Shown: positions 1 through 9,591, counted from the first letter of the stretch. The stretch: 64,000 nucleotides of DNA from Aestuariivirga litoralis (GCF_003234965.1 NZ_QKVK01000001.1:620001-684000), one strand, 5' to 3'. Notes: generated by a model not told the origin, from the letters alone. Numbers and translations are program-made.

Positions 1-1029
1 CTGCTTGCCAAGGGCTATGAGGTGCATGGCATCAAGCGCCGCTCGTCCTCCTTCAACACCGGCCGGATCGACCATCTCTACCAGGACCCGCACGAGACCG
101 ACCGCCGCCTGATCCTGCACTATGGCGACATGACGGATGCGACGAACCTCATCCGCATCGTGCAGGAAACGAAACCCAACGAGATCTACAATCTCGCCGC
201 CCAGAGCCATGTGCAGGTGAGTTTCGAAACGCCGGAATACACCGCCAATGCCGACGCGCTGGGCACGCTCCGCCTGCTGGAGGCGGTAAAGCTTCTCGGC
301 CTCCAGGACGTGACGCGCCTCTACCAGGCCTCGACCTCCGAGCTCTATGGCAAGGTGCAGGGCGTGCCGCAGTCGGAGACGACGCCCTTCTATCCGCGCT
401 CGCCCTATGCGGCGGCCAAGCTCTATGCCTACTGGATCATCGTCAATTACCGCGAGGCCTATGGCCTGCACGCCTCGAACGGCATCCTGTTCAACCACGA
501 GAGCCCGCTGCGCGGCGAAACCTTCGTGACCCGCAAGGTGACCCGCGGCGCCGCCGCCATCGCGCTCGGCCTGCAGGACAGGCTCTACCTCGGCAATCTC
601 GATGCCGAGCGCGACTGGGGCCACGCACGCGACTATGTGGAAGCCATGTGGCTGATGCTGCAGCAGGACAAGCCGGGCGACTACGTGATCGCCACCGGCC
701 GCAAGCATTCCGTCCGCGACCTCGTCACCCGTGCCTTCGCCGAGGCGGGCATCACGCTTGCCTTCGAGGGCCATGGTGCTGCGGAAAAGGGCCGCGACGC
801 AGCCAGCGGGCGCATCCTCGTCGAGGTGGACCCGCGCTACTTCCGCCCCACCGAGGTGGACCTGCTGCTCGGCGACCCGTCCAAGGCCCGGTGGGAACTC
901 GGCTGGGAGGCACGCACCAGCTTCGAGGACATGATCGCCGAGATGGTGCAAAGCGACCTCAGGCTCCTCGAGCAGGAACGCGGCCTGCGCCGGCCAAGCG
1001 AAGAACCCGCCGCCGTCAGGGCTGTCTGA
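1..1029 (+). CDS. gmd: GDP-mannose 4,6-dehydratase (5' end cut by window)
   Basis: Converts GDP-D-mannose to GDP-4-keto-6-deoxymannose in the cytosol, the first step to GDP-L-fucose. The reading frame is open from base 1, so the start codon and the first strand of the Rossmann fold lie outside the window; 342 residues are visible. The [18 protein letters not shown] segment is diagnostic of Gmd. The catalytic triad of the extended SDR family is visible as the ASTSELYG segment plus the Y-A-A-A-K pentad near base 400. The stop overlaps the next ATG (ATGA), and fcl follows one gene later, which completes the fucose pathway. The C-terminal tail after the conserved [15 protein letters not shown] segment is about 35 residues, normal for the family. 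Confidence 0.95.
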   Translation: MLAKGYEVHGIKRRSSSFNTGRIDHLYQDPHETDRRLILHYGDMTDATNLIRIVQETKPNEIYNLAAQSHVQVSFETPEYTANADALGTLRLLEAVKLLGLQDVTRLYQASTSELYGKVQGVPQSETTPFYPRSPYAAAKLYAYWIIVNYREAYGLHASNGILFNHESPLRGETFVTRKVTRGAAAIALGLQDRLYLGNLDAERDWGHARDYVEAMWLMLQQDKPGDYVIATGRKHSVRDLVTRAFAEAGITLAFEGHGAAEKGRDAASGRILVEVDPRYFRPTEVDLLLGDPSKARWELGWEARTSFEDMIAEMVQSDLRLLEQERGLRRPSEEPAAVRAV

Positions 1030-1802
1030 TGCGCGCCGGCCCGGACATGACGATCTCGGTCCTGACGGTCTGCCGCAATGCCGAGGCCACCATTGGCCGC
1101 ACCATCGAATCCTTCCTCGCACAGGATCATCCGAACAAGGAAATGGTGCTGGTCGACGGCGCCTCGACCGATGCCACGGTGGCCATCGCCCGAGGCTTCG
1201 CAGCACCCCAGATCCGCATCCTGAGCGAGCCCGACCGCGGCATGTATGACGCGCTCAACAAGGGCCTCGGCCTCTACACCGGTGACGCCGTCGGCGTGCT
1301 CAATGCCGATGACGCCTATCGCGGCGGCAGCGTGCTGTCGCGCATCGCCGAGGCGCTGCAGGACCACGACGCCACGCATGGCGACCTCGACTTCCATGAC
1401 GGACAGGGCCGCGTGGTGCGGCGCTGGCGCGGCACGCCGCGGCCGCACAGGGGCTTCGCCGCGGGCTGGATGCCGGCTCACCCGACCTTCTACGTCCGCC
1501 GCCAGCTGGCAGAGGCCGTCGGCCCCTTCGACACCGCACTCGCCACCGCCGCCGATTACGAATGGATGCTGCGGGCCATCGAGGTTCACCGCGCCCGCCT
1601 CAACCACATTCCGCTGGTGATGGTCGACATGGCGATGGGCGGGCGCAGCACCGCCAGCCTCTCGGCGCATGTGCGGCACAATCTGGAGGCCCTGGCGGCG
1701 CGGCGCCGCTGGCTGAGGGCCGGCCTCGTCGACTGGGCACTGGTGGCCAAGCCCGCCTCGAAGCTCCGCCAGTTCGCGGGCGTGGGGCGCAGGCCGCGAT
1801 GA
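1029..1802 (+). CDS. Glycosyltransferase family 2 (WcaE-like)
   Basis: A GT-A fold transferase that adds a sugar from a nucleotide donor to the growing lipid-linked repeat unit at the cytoplasmic membrane face. It has 257 residues. The N-terminal strand TISVLTVCRNAE, the VDGASTDAT segment and an NADD motif as the metal-binding DXD equivalent identify family 2. The RGMYDALNKGL segment is typical of the colanic-acid WcaE group. The start chosen is the ATG overlapping the gmd stop; a second in-frame ATG at 1047 would remove six residues. It lies between the two GDP-fucose genes, so fucose is a candidate donor, but that is inference from position only. Confidence 0.87.
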   Translation: MRAGPDMTISVLTVCRNAEATIGRTIESFLAQDHPNKEMVLVDGASTDATVAIARGFAAPQIRILSEPDRGMYDALNKGLGLYTGDAVGVLNADDAYRGGSVLSRIAEALQDHDATHGDLDFHDGQGRVVRRWRGTPRPHRGFAAGWMPAHPTFYVRRQLAEAVGPFDTALATAADYEWMLRAIEVHRARLNHIPLVMVDMAMGGRSTASLSAHVRHNLEALAARRRWLRAGLVDWALVAKPASKLRQFAGVGRRPR

Positions 1803-2755
1803 CGGTTGTCCTTCCCTATTCCCTCGCCGGCAAGCGCGTCTGGGTGGCGGGCGAGCATGGCATGGTGGGGTCTGCCCTGATCCGCCGCCTGGCGGAGGAG
1901 CGCTGCGACCTGCTGCGCCTGCCGCGCCGCGCCATCGACTTCCGCGACCAGGCGGCCACCACGTCGTGGATCAAGGCCAACCGGCCCGACGCCGTGTTCC
2001 TCGCCGCCGCCCGGGTCGGCGGCATCGCCGCCAATGCGGCAAGCCCCGCATCGTTTCTCTATGACAACCTGATGATCGCCGCCAACATCATCCATGCCGC
2101 ACATGAGGCGGAGGTGGAACGTCTGGTGTTCCTCGGGTCGACCTGCATCTATCCGAAACATGCGCCACAGCCCATTGCAGAGGAAGCACTCCTCACCGGG
2201 CCGCTGGAGGAAACCAATGAGTGGTATGCCATCGCCAAGATTGCCGGCCTGAAGCTCTGCCAGGCCTACCGGCGGCAACATGGCCGCAGCTACATCGCCT
2301 GCCAGCCGACCAACCTCTATGGCCCCGGCGACAACTACGACCTCGAGACATCGCACGTGTTGCCGGCCCTGCTGCGCAAGGCGCACGAGGCGAAGCTGGC
2401 ACAGGCGCCGCGCATGACGGTGTGGGGGTCCGGGCGCCCGCTGCGCGAGTTCCTGCACGTCGACGATCTCGCCGACGCCGCGGTGTTCCTCGCGCGCCAC
2501 TATGACGGCGAGACAGCCATCAACATCGGCTCGGGAGAAGAGGTGTCGATCGGCGATCTGGCACGGCTCGTCTGCCGCACCGTGGGCTTCCGCGGCGAAC
2601 TCGCCTTCGATTCCAGCCGCCCCGACGGCACCCCACGAAAACTGTCCGACACCAGCCGCCTGCGCGCACTTGGGTGGAACCGCGCCCGGCCCCTGGCCGA
2701 AGGCCTGGCGGAAACCTATGCCGGCTGGCTGGCCAGCCCGCAACGCGGCGGCTGA
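1799..2755 (+). CDS. fcl: GDP-L-fucose synthase
   Basis: Epimerises and reduces GDP-4-keto-6-deoxymannose to GDP-L-fucose with NADPH. It has 318 residues, the usual length. The extended SDR signature is present: an N-terminal VAGEHGMVGSAL nucleotide loop (G-x-x-G-x-x-G variant), FLGSTCIYPK carrying the catalytic Ser/Cys region, and the Y-A-I-A-K catalytic pentad. The QPTNLYGPGDNYD segment is typical of Fcl/WcaG. The ATG overlaps the stop of the preceding glycosyltransferase (ATGA). Together with gmd this shows that the cell makes GDP-fucose for the polymer encoded here. Confidence 0.95.
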   Translation: MTVVLPYSLAGKRVWVAGEHGMVGSALIRRLAEERCDLLRLPRRAIDFRDQAATTSWIKANRPDAVFLAAARVGGIAANAASPASFLYDNLMIAANIIHAAHEAEVERLVFLGSTCIYPKHAPQPIAEEALLTGPLEETNEWYAIAKIAGLKLCQAYRRQHGRSYIACQPTNLYGPGDNYDLETSHVLPALLRKAHEAKLAQAPRMTVWGSGRPLREFLHVDDLADAAVFLARHYDGETAINIGSGEEVSIGDLARLVCRTVGFRGELAFDSSRPDGTPRKLSDTSRLRALGWNRARPLAEGLAETYAGWLASPQRGG

Positions 2756-2780
2756 CGCTTGGAAGTCCCCTTGTAATCCT

Positions 2781-2809
2781 TTGCAAACAGCCCTCGGCTC
2801 GTCTATTGC
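2781..2809 (+). promoter_or_regulatory. Candidate sigma70-type promoter upstream of the MarR-type regulator
   Basis: TTGCAA (2781-2786) and TATTGC (2804-2809) are separated by 17 bases in the only gap of note in the first operon (2756-2922). The stretch is AT-richer than its surroundings. It would give the regulator and the export/polymerase genes their own transcript. No experimental support; the -10 match is imperfect. Confidence 0.35.
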
Positions 2810-2922
2810 TCAATCTTGAGCATGGAAAGCATCAAGGGCCCCGCCCAACCAGAGAGTTCCGCCGCGGCTGGGCCTTTTGCGCAGCGCTGCGGCCGCTTTG
2901 GAATGAGCACGGCCGGTTACTG

Positions 2923-3294
2923 ATGGCCAGTCGGCGCCCCATCCTGCGCGAGGACGTGACCTTGAGGGCCCTTCGCCTCATCGACGAGAACCCCCGCATC
3001 AGCCAGCGCGACCTGGCCTCGCGGGTGGGGATCAGCGTCGGCGCGGCGCATTACTGCCTGACCGCCCTGGCGGAAAAGGGCCTGATCAAGCTGGGAAATT
3101 TTTCCGCATCGCGCAACAAGCGCGGCTACATTTACCTTCTCACGCCCGACGGCATCGCCACCAAGGCGCAGCTGACCGTGACCTTCCTCAAGCGCAAGCT
3201 GGCCGAGTTCGAAAGCCTGAAGGCCGAGATCGCCGACCTGAAGCGTGAGGTCAGCCCATCCGGCCGCATGGGCGCGACGGACGTCGACGCGTGA
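2923..3294 (+). CDS. MarR-family EPS-associated transcriptional regulator
   Basis: A 123-residue DNA-binding protein with a winged helix-turn-helix. Helices fall in ILREDVTLRALRLIDENP and RISQRDLASRVGIS (recognition region near residues 25-45), followed by a wing and a C-terminal helix rich in Lys/Glu (KRKLAEFESLKAEIADLKREV) that looks like a dimerising coiled coil. This compact form is known from the family of MarR-like regulators found inside exopolysaccharide clusters. The ATG at 2923 was chosen because the conserved domain begins right after it; the frame stays open upstream without conserved sequence. Its stop overlaps the GTG of the ABC transporter, so regulator and exporter are translationally coupled. 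Confidence 0.82.
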   Translation: MASRRPILREDVTLRALRLIDENPRISQRDLASRVGISVGAAHYCLTALAEKGLIKLGNFSASRNKRGYIYLLTPDGIATKAQLTVTFLKRKLAEFESLKAEIADLKREVSPSGRMGATDVDA

Positions 3295-5093
3295 CGCAGG
3301 CACCGGCACAGGCTCCGGCTGCCATGGAAGCCCCGGGCGGGATGTCGGTGCAGGAGGCCTTCCGCAAGCTCTACCACACCATCTCGCCGCGGCGCAGGCG
3401 GCTGTTCCTGCCGATGCTGGGGCTGATGCTGGCCGGGGCGCTTGCCGAAGTCATGACACTGGGCGCCCTCCTGCCCTTCCTCGCCGTCATCGCAGATCCC
3501 GGCGGCGCCTTCCTGTCACGGCTCAAGCCCGTTCTCGACAGCATCGGTCTCGGGTCGTTCCCGGTGATCTACGTGCTGACGGCGGCCTTCGCGCTGTCGG
3601 CCATCGTTTCCGCCACCCTGCGCCTGGCGCTGCTGTGGGCCAACAACGCCTTCGTCAACGGCATCTCCTACGAGCTCTCGACCAAGCTCTACGACACTGC
3701 CCTGCATGATCCCTACATCCTGCACACGCGGCGCAACACTAGCGAAACCATCGCCACCATCAACAAGGTGGAGCTGCTGAGCTGGAGCGTGCTGGGCCCT
3801 GTCGCCAACGGCATCGTGTCACTCGTCATTGCGGTCTTCATGGTGGCGGGGCTGATCTACATCAATCCCGCGGTGGCGCTGTCCTCGGGTCTTGGCCTGG
3901 CGGCGATCTACTTCGCTGCGACCATGACGTGCCGGCGCCAGATGCAGGTCAACAGCCGGGTGATCTCGGCCGCCCAGGGCCGCGCGGTGAAGTCGATGCA
4001 GGAGGGCCTCGGCGGCATCCGCGACGTGCTGATCGATCATTCCCAGCCGGTGTTCCTTGCCGCCTACGAGAATGCGCTCGCCGGGCTGCGCGATGCACGC
4101 ACCCGCAACACCTTCTTCGCCGGGGCGCCGCGCTTCTTCGTCGAGGCACTGGGCATGGTGCTGATCGCGGGCGTGGCGGTGGTCGTCACCGGCCAGCCGG
4201 GAAGCCTGACCACGGCCATTCCGGTGCTCGGCACGCTGGCGCTCGGCGCGCAGCGGCTGCTGCCGCTGCTGCAGCAGATCTATCATGCCTGGGCCCAGGT
4301 CACTGGCAACCGCCAGGTCATCATCGATGTTGCCGAACAGGTCAGCCAATCGGTGCCCAAGGACGAGGGGGCCGTCACCGCCCTGCCCTTCGAAACCGCG
4401 ATCCGGCTCGACGGCCTGTCCTTCACCTATCCCGGCGCCAGCCTGCCCGCGCTGGCCGGCATCGACGACGTCATTCCGAAGGGCGCCCGCGTCGGCGTGA
4501 TCGGCAGAACCGGCAGCGGCAAGTCCACGCTGATGGACCTGCTGCTCGGGCTTCTCGAGCCGAGCGAGGGACGCATCCTCGTCGATGGCGTGACGCTCGA
4601 CGATGCAAACCGGCGCGCCTGGCAGAAGAACATCGCCCATGTGCCACAGGCCATCTTCCTCGCCGATGCCAGCATCGCGGAAAACATCGCCTTCGGTGTG
4701 GAGCGCCACAACATCGACCGCGACCGCGTGGCCAGCGCCGCCCGCCAGGCCGAACTGACCGACGTCATCGCCAACCTGCCGCAGGGCTTCGATACGCGGG
4801 TGGGCGAGCGCGGCATCCAGCTCTCCGGCGGCCAGCGCCAGCGCATCGGCATCGCCCGCGCCCTCTACAAGCAGGCCAGCGTGCTGATCTTCGACGAGGC
4901 CACGAGCGCGCTCGACAGCGAGACGGAATCCGCCGTGATGGCGGCCATCAAGACGCTCGACCGGCGGCTGACCATCCTCATCATCGCGCACCGCCTGTCG
5001 ACGCTCGAGGACTGCAACATGATCATCCAGCTCGAGGCCGGCCGCCTGCTCGACCGCCGGCACCTGCCACGCGAACTGCAGCAGGCCCCATGA
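3291..5093 (+). CDS. ABC transporter, fused membrane and ATPase domains (lipid-linked oligosaccharide flippase type)
   Basis: A 600-residue half-transporter: about six membrane helices (roughly residues 35-330) followed by the ATPase domain. Walker A GRTGSGKST is at 405-413, the signature LSGGQ at 511-515, Walker B LIFDEA around 532-537, and the switch histidine in IIAHRLS follows. Domain order and length match MsbA/PglK/Wzk-type exporters, which move lipid-linked sugars or lipids across the inner membrane. Next to a polymerase gene it probably supplies the flippase role otherwise played by Wzx, which I do not see in the window. The GTG start overlaps the regulator stop (GTGA); ATGs at 3324 and 3342 are alternatives. 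Confidence 0.88.
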   Translation: MTQAPAQAPAAMEAPGGMSVQEAFRKLYHTISPRRRRLFLPMLGLMLAGALAEVMTLGALLPFLAVIADPGGAFLSRLKPVLDSIGLGSFPVIYVLTAAFALSAIVSATLRLALLWANNAFVNGISYELSTKLYDTALHDPYILHTRRNTSETIATINKVELLSWSVLGPVANGIVSLVIAVFMVAGLIYINPAVALSSGLGLAAIYFAATMTCRRQMQVNSRVISAAQGRAVKSMQEGLGGIRDVLIDHSQPVFLAAYENALAGLRDARTRNTFFAGAPRFFVEALGMVLIAGVAVVVTGQPGSLTTAIPVLGTLALGAQRLLPLLQQIYHAWAQVTGNRQVIIDVAEQVSQSVPKDEGAVTALPFETAIRLDGLSFTYPGASLPALAGIDDVIPKGARVGVIGRTGSGKSTLMDLLLGLLEPSEGRILVDGVTLDDANRRAWQKNIAHVPQAIFLADASIAENIAFGVERHNIDRDRVASAARQAELTDVIANLPQGFDTRVGERGIQLSGGQRQRIGIARALYKQASVLIFDEATSALDSETESAVMAAIKTLDRRLTILIIAHRLSTLEDCNMIIQLEAGRLLDRRHLPRELQQAP

Positions 5094-6553
5094 GGAACCG
5101 CCTCGACATGCCGGTGCAACACCAGCGCCTGATGCCGGCGGACAGGCGCATGGCACCGCCCCCGCGCGCGCGGCCCGCCCCGCCACAGCCCCGCAGCCGC
5201 CGCGCACCGGCCCTGCTGTGGGCCTATCTGCCGCTTCTGCTCGCCCTGGCGCTGCGCCTGGCGTCAGAGGAAACGGCCGACATCAGCTACCTCGTGCTGG
5301 CTGTCTATGCGCTCACCGGGCGCGCCCAGGCCATCCGGGCGCTGGCGATGCTGTGGCTGCTCTCCATGCTCAACCCCGAACTAGCGCCGACGGCAAGCGC
5401 GGCCGGCATCGGGCGCTACGCCGTGCTGCTGGGCGCCGGCGCCTCGGCCATGCTGCGCAGCCGGCTGCTGCGCGCCCCGGCCAGGCCCTTCACCATGGCA
5501 ACCATGCTGCTGGGTGTTTTCATCGCCATTCATGCGCTGCTGTTCAGCGCCATCCCCGACGTGTCGATCCTCAAGGCCGTTTCCTGGACCCTGGCAATGG
5601 CCTCGCTGATCTCGCATTGGTGCGGTCTTTCGCCCGCACAGCGGCAGGGCATTGCCGGAGAACTGTTCCTGCTGCTGGTGGCCGTCCTCGCCGCCAGCCT
5701 GCCGCTGATCGCCTCGCCGGCCATCGGCTTCAAGGTCAATGGCACCGGCTTCCAGGGCATCCTCAACCACCCGCAGGTGTTCGGTTCGGCAATGGGCCTG
5801 CTGGCGGCCTGGGCGACGGCGCGCCTCCTCGGCCTGTCGCGGCCGCCCTACTGGCTGCTCGGCGTCGCCGGTCTGGCATTGCTTGCGGTGCTGATGTCGG
5901 AGGCCCGGACGGCCGGTCTTGCCATGGCGGCGAGCATGGTGCTGGGTATTCTCTTCGGCCCCCGGCTGGCCCGCCGTCCTCTGTTCAAGATGCTGCCGGG
6001 TCTGCGCAGCGGGCGGCTGTGGACGATGTTCAGCGCGGTCCTGCTGGCAAGCATCGTTGCAGCACCGCTGATCGCCGACAGGTTCCAGACCTACATCACA
6101 AAGTCGAACCGGGTGGAGGTGACGGGCATCGTCGAGGCCTTCAACAATTCCCGCGGCGGCCTGATGGCGTCGATGCTCGAGAATATCTACGAGCACCCGT
6201 GGTTCGGCATCGGCTTCGGCATCGGCTCGGAACCGGAGATCATGGTCATCGAACGCGATTCGGTGTTCGGCCTGCCGACGAGCGCCGTCGTCGAGAAGGG
6301 TGTGACGCCCATCGCCGTGGTGGAGGAGATGGGCGTCTTCGGCGCCCTTCTGTTCGGCATCTGGCTGTTGCAGCTGTTGCGGTCCGCCGCCCGCGGCGGC
6401 TTCGAGCCGCTCACCGTTTCGCTGACCATCGTCATGCTCAACTTCGGCGAGGCCACCCTGTTCTCGCCAGGTGGAACAGGGCTTCTCTCGCTGATCCTGC
6501 TGGGGTGGGCCTTCTCGTCCGGCGTCACCCGCACCGAGGGCCGCCGTGGCTGA
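5090..6553 (+). CDS. O-antigen ligase / Wzy-type polymerase family membrane protein
   Basis: A 487-residue integral membrane protein with about ten hydrophobic helices, a proline/arginine-rich cytoplasmic N-terminus (residues 1-40), and a large periplasmic loop before the last helices. In that loop, NNSRGGLMASMLENIYEHPWFGIGFG resembles the conserved Wzy_C/WaaL region, in which Arg/His and the H-P-xx-G-x-G segment bind the undecaprenyl-linked substrate. It should join repeat units in the periplasm (polymerase) or transfer polymer to an acceptor (ligase); the neighbouring flippase and glycosyltransferases favour polymerase. The ATG overlaps the ABC transporter stop. Confidence 0.82.
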   Translation: MRNRLDMPVQHQRLMPADRRMAPPPRARPAPPQPRSRRAPALLWAYLPLLLALALRLASEETADISYLVLAVYALTGRAQAIRALAMLWLLSMLNPELAPTASAAGIGRYAVLLGAGASAMLRSRLLRAPARPFTMATMLLGVFIAIHALLFSAIPDVSILKAVSWTLAMASLISHWCGLSPAQRQGIAGELFLLLVAVLAASLPLIASPAIGFKVNGTGFQGILNHPQVFGSAMGLLAAWATARLLGLSRPPYWLLGVAGLALLAVLMSEARTAGLAMAASMVLGILFGPRLARRPLFKMLPGLRSGRLWTMFSAVLLASIVAAPLIADRFQTYITKSNRVEVTGIVEAFNNSRGGLMASMLENIYEHPWFGIGFGIGSEPEIMVIERDSVFGLPTSAVVEKGVTPIAVVEEMGVFGALLFGIWLLQLLRSAARGGFEPLTVSLTIVMLNFGEATLFSPGGTGLLSLILLGWAFSSGVTRTEGRRG

Positions 6554-7667
6554 GCCGGTGTGGTTCTGGCAGCGCATCATCACGCCCCACATGGCGGGCC
6601 TTGCCAGCGCCATGGCGAAGGCCGGGCATGATGTCACCTATGTCGCCCAGCAGGAGATGTCGGCCGACCGGGCCAGCCAGGGCTGGCAGGTGCCGGCGCT
6701 TGGCGGCGCAAAGCTGCTCATGGCTCCGACGCGGGACGCGGTGAAGGCGGCGGCCAGCGCTGCCCCCGCGGGCGCCGTCCACATCTGCCAGGGCCTGCGC
6801 GGCAATGGCCTGGTCGGGGCGGCACAGGCAGTCCTGGCGCAGCGTGGCGCCCGGCAATGGATCATCCTCGAGACCATCGATGACCCGGGCCTTGCGGGCA
6901 TGGCCAAACGGGCGCTCTACCGCCTCCTGATCAATCGCCGGAAGCGCCACATCGAGGGCATGCTCGCCATCGGCCATGACACGCCGCGCTGGATGGCGGC
7001 GCGCGGCATGGCACCCGAACGGATCTATCCCTTCGCCTATTTCCTGGCCGACCAGCCGGAGCCGGATGAAGCTGCTGCCGTGGGCGGAGACGTGTTCCGC
7101 TTCATGTTCGTCGGATCCTTCATCGACCTCAAGCGCGTGGGTCTTCTGATCGAGGCCTTGAGCCTCATCGCCGAGCGTCCCTTCAGCCTCACGCTGGTCG
7201 GGTCGGGGCCGCTCGAGGCCACGCTGAGGGCACAGGCGGCACGGCTGCTTCCGGGCCGTGCGCAGTGGCTGGGGCGCCAGTCCATCGACCGCATCCCGGC
7301 CTTGATGGCCAGTGCTGACTGCCTGGTTCTTCCCAGCCGCTACGATGGCTGGGGCGCGGTCGTGTCCGAGGCCCTGATGGCCGGCACGCCGGTCATCTGC
7401 TCCGATGCCTGCGGATCGGCCGCCGCCGTGCTGGCAAGCGGAGAGGGCGGGGTATTCGCCGCAGACGACCTCGGCTCGCTTGCCTCTGAACTCGCCCGCG
7501 CGCTCGCTGCCGGCCGTCAGACCGCGGCCCGCCGCGCCGCGCTTGCCGGCTGGGCGCGGAAGCTCGGCGCCACGCAGGGTGCTGCCTATCTCTCGGCCAT
7601 CCTGGCCCATGCCGCAGGCCGCGGCCCTCGCCCGCGGGAGCCATGGTCTGCCGGAGCCTCCGCATGA
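6546..7667 (+). CDS. Glycosyltransferase family 4 (group 1)
   Basis: A 373-residue GT-B fold enzyme. The C-terminal half carries the family 4 donor-site pattern: FVGSFIDLKRVGLLIEAL, a GSGPLE turn, and the E-x7-E-like segment PSRYDGWGAVVSEALMAGTP. The N-terminal half begins with VWFWQRIITPHMAGLASAMA, where the histidine is typical of the acceptor domain. It starts with GTG at 6546 and overlaps the polymerase stop by eight bases. It is a cytosolic or membrane-peripheral enzyme; its donor sugar cannot be read from the sequence. Confidence 0.87.
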   Translation: MAEPVWFWQRIITPHMAGLASAMAKAGHDVTYVAQQEMSADRASQGWQVPALGGAKLLMAPTRDAVKAAASAAPAGAVHICQGLRGNGLVGAAQAVLAQRGARQWIILETIDDPGLAGMAKRALYRLLINRRKRHIEGMLAIGHDTPRWMAARGMAPERIYPFAYFLADQPEPDEAAAVGGDVFRFMFVGSFIDLKRVGLLIEALSLIAERPFSLTLVGSGPLEATLRAQAARLLPGRAQWLGRQSIDRIPALMASADCLVLPSRYDGWGAVVSEALMAGTPVICSDACGSAAAVLASGEGGVFAADDLGSLASELARALAAGRQTAARRAALAGWARKLGATQGAAYLSAILAHAAGRGPRPREPWSAGASA

Positions 7668-8839
7668 GGTCCATCCAGACCGTGGCGCATCTCGACACCG
7701 AGGCCTCCGGCGTGGCCTACGTGGTTCCCCGGCTTGCCCGCTCCCTTGCCGGCGCTGGCTGCCGAACAGAGGTGTTCGCACTGGCGGGAGAACGCACGAT
7801 CGACTTTTCCGGTGCTGCGGTTTCCACTTTCGCCGCCGATCGGCTGCCGCTGCGTGGTCTGCGCAAGCTGGGGCGCTCGACCGCCATGCGCGACGCGCTG
7901 CTGAGGGCGCCAGCGGAGGTCTACCACGCGCACGGCCTGTGGATGATGCCCAATGTCTATCCGGCCGATGCGGCACGCGCGGCCGGCCGGCCCTTCATTC
8001 TGTCGCCGCACGGCATGCTGGGTGCCGAGGCGTTGCAATTTTCGCGGCTGCCCAAGCGCGTGTTCTGGCTGCTGTGGCAAAAGCGGGCGCTGGCCGGGGC
8101 GGCCTGCCTCCATGCCACTTCGCAGGCCGAGTACGAAGATATCCGGCGTTTCGGGCTGAAGCAGCCGGTGGCCATCATTCCGAACGGCATCGATCTCCCC
8201 GACCTCCGTCCGGTGGCCCAAGGCATTCCCGCTCGCCGGCCCTATGTGCTTTCGCTCGGGCGCCTCCATCCGAAGAAGGCGCTCGACCGGCTGGTCTCGG
8301 CCTTCGCCCAGGTGGCTGGTACCTCTCGCGATTGGCAACTCCGTATCGTTGGCCCGGATGACGGACGCACCGGTGCACGGCTTCTGGAGCAAGTGAACGC
8401 CTTGGGGCTGGTGGACCGCGTGTCGATCGAAGGGCCGGTATTCGGCGAGGCAAAGCTCGCGTTGATGCGGGAGGCGGAGGTCTTCGCGCTCTCGTCCCTC
8501 AACGAGAACTTCTGCATGACGGTGGCCGAGAGCCTGGCCGCTGGCACGCCGGTGATTTCGACACGCGGCGCACCGTGGCCCGACGTCGTCACGCACCGCT
8601 GCGGCTGGTGGATCGACCATGGCCCCGACGCCATGGCGGCAGCCTTGGCCGAAGCCATGGCCATGGCCCCGGACGAGCGCCTTGCGATGGGCGCACGCGG
8701 AAGGGAGTGGATGGAGCGGGATTTCGACTGGAGGTCGATCGGCAAACGAATGTGCGATGTCTATGAATGGGCGCTGGGGCGGCAAGTAAGGCCGGACTTC
8801 GTCATCGGCGGACCTGGCCCCGGAAGCGGATCGCAATGA
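7664..8839 (+). CDS. Glycosyltransferase family 4 (group 1)
   Basis: A second retaining GT-B enzyme, 391 residues from the ATG at 7664 that overlaps the previous stop (an upstream ATG at 7643 in the same frame is less likely). The donor domain shows IPNGIDLPD, LSLGRLHPKKALDRLV and NENFCMTVAESLAAGTPVIS with both glutamates of the E-x7-E pair. AHGLWMMPNVYPAD in the N-terminal half is common in EPS mannosyl- or galactosyltransferases. It acts on the lipid-linked repeat unit before flipping. Donor specificity is not predictable from these motifs. Confidence 0.87.
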   Translation: MRSIQTVAHLDTEASGVAYVVPRLARSLAGAGCRTEVFALAGERTIDFSGAAVSTFAADRLPLRGLRKLGRSTAMRDALLRAPAEVYHAHGLWMMPNVYPADAARAAGRPFILSPHGMLGAEALQFSRLPKRVFWLLWQKRALAGAACLHATSQAEYEDIRRFGLKQPVAIIPNGIDLPDLRPVAQGIPARRPYVLSLGRLHPKKALDRLVSAFAQVAGTSRDWQLRIVGPDDGRTGARLLEQVNALGLVDRVSIEGPVFGEAKLALMREAEVFALSSLNENFCMTVAESLAAGTPVISTRGAPWPDVVTHRCGWWIDHGPDAMAAALAEAMAMAPDERLAMGARGREWMERDFDWRSIGKRMCDVYEWALGRQVRPDFVIGGPGPGSGSQ

Positions 8840-9591
8840 ACCTGTTCGTCATCAACCTCGAAAGATCCGCCACCCGCCGCAGCTTCATGGCAGCCCAGCT
8901 GCAGCGGCAGGGACTTGCCCACAGCTTCTTCCCTGCCGTCGACGGTCGTGCGCGGCACGCGGAGTTTGCCCATCATTATGATGATGAGCGTTGCCTGAAA
9001 TCATGGCGCCGCCCGATGACCCGCGGCGAGGTGGGATGCTTTGCCAGCCACTATCTGCTGTGGGAACGCTGTGTGCAGGTTGGCGCCCCGATCGTGGTGA
9101 TGGAGGACGACGTCATCCTTGCAGACGGCATCGGCGAGGCAGTGGAGATCGCGCAGCAACTGGTGGCGAACCACGACTTCCTGCGGCTCAGCGGTGTGGT
9201 GGACGTTCCACGTGTCACGCTGGCTGCCGATCTTGCGCCGCCGTGGCGGCTCGTCAGGTTCCTTGCCGGCCCACTCGGAACCCAGTGCTATGTCATCGCG
9301 CCGCGCGCTGCGCAGGCGCTGCTCGACAAGGCAACGCAATGGCTTATGCCGGTCGACAACTATATCGATGCCTTCTGGCTCCATGGCGTCATTTCGAAAG
9401 GCCTCGAACCCTTCCGCGCACGCCATGATGACAGCCAGCAGTCGGAAATCTCCGACACCATGCTCAGCCCCTCGCAGGTGATGAGGGACAAGGTGCCGCG
9501 CGTGAAGCGCTTCAGCCGCCGCATGTATGACGAGTTTCGCCGTCATGCCTTCAACTTCCTCCATCAACCACCTTCGGGAGGTGTGAGATGA
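8836..9591 (+). CDS. Glycosyltransferase family 25 (LPS-type)
   Basis: A 251-residue protein with the family 25 N-terminus MNLFVINLERSATRRSFM, the GEVGCFASHYLLWERC segment and the acidic VVMEDDV metal-binding motif, all hallmarks of LPS glycosyltransferases of the LgtB/LgtE type. The PVDNYIDAFWLHG segment near residue 175 matches the conserved C-terminal part of the fold. Family members transfer galactose or glucose to surface glycans; which one is unknown here. The ATG overlaps the previous gene by four bases (ATGA), and the next ATG overlaps its stop in the same way. Confidence 0.86.
   Translation: MNLFVINLERSATRRSFMAAQLQRQGLAHSFFPAVDGRARHAEFAHHYDDERCLKSWRRPMTRGEVGCFASHYLLWERCVQVGAPIVVMEDDVILADGIGEAVEIAQQLVANHDFLRLSGVVDVPRVTLAADLAPPWRLVRFLAGPLGTQCYVIAPRAAQALLDKATQWLMPVDNYIDAFWLHGVISKGLEPFRARHDDSQQSEISDTMLSPSQVMRDKVPRVKRFSRRMYDEFRRHAFNFLHQPPSGGVR

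Noticed and set aside
3929-5089. Forward frame extending the polymerase gene upstream by 387 codons
   Set aside because: This part is a shifted frame of the ABC transporter ATPase region; the polymerase starts at the ATGA overlap at 5090.
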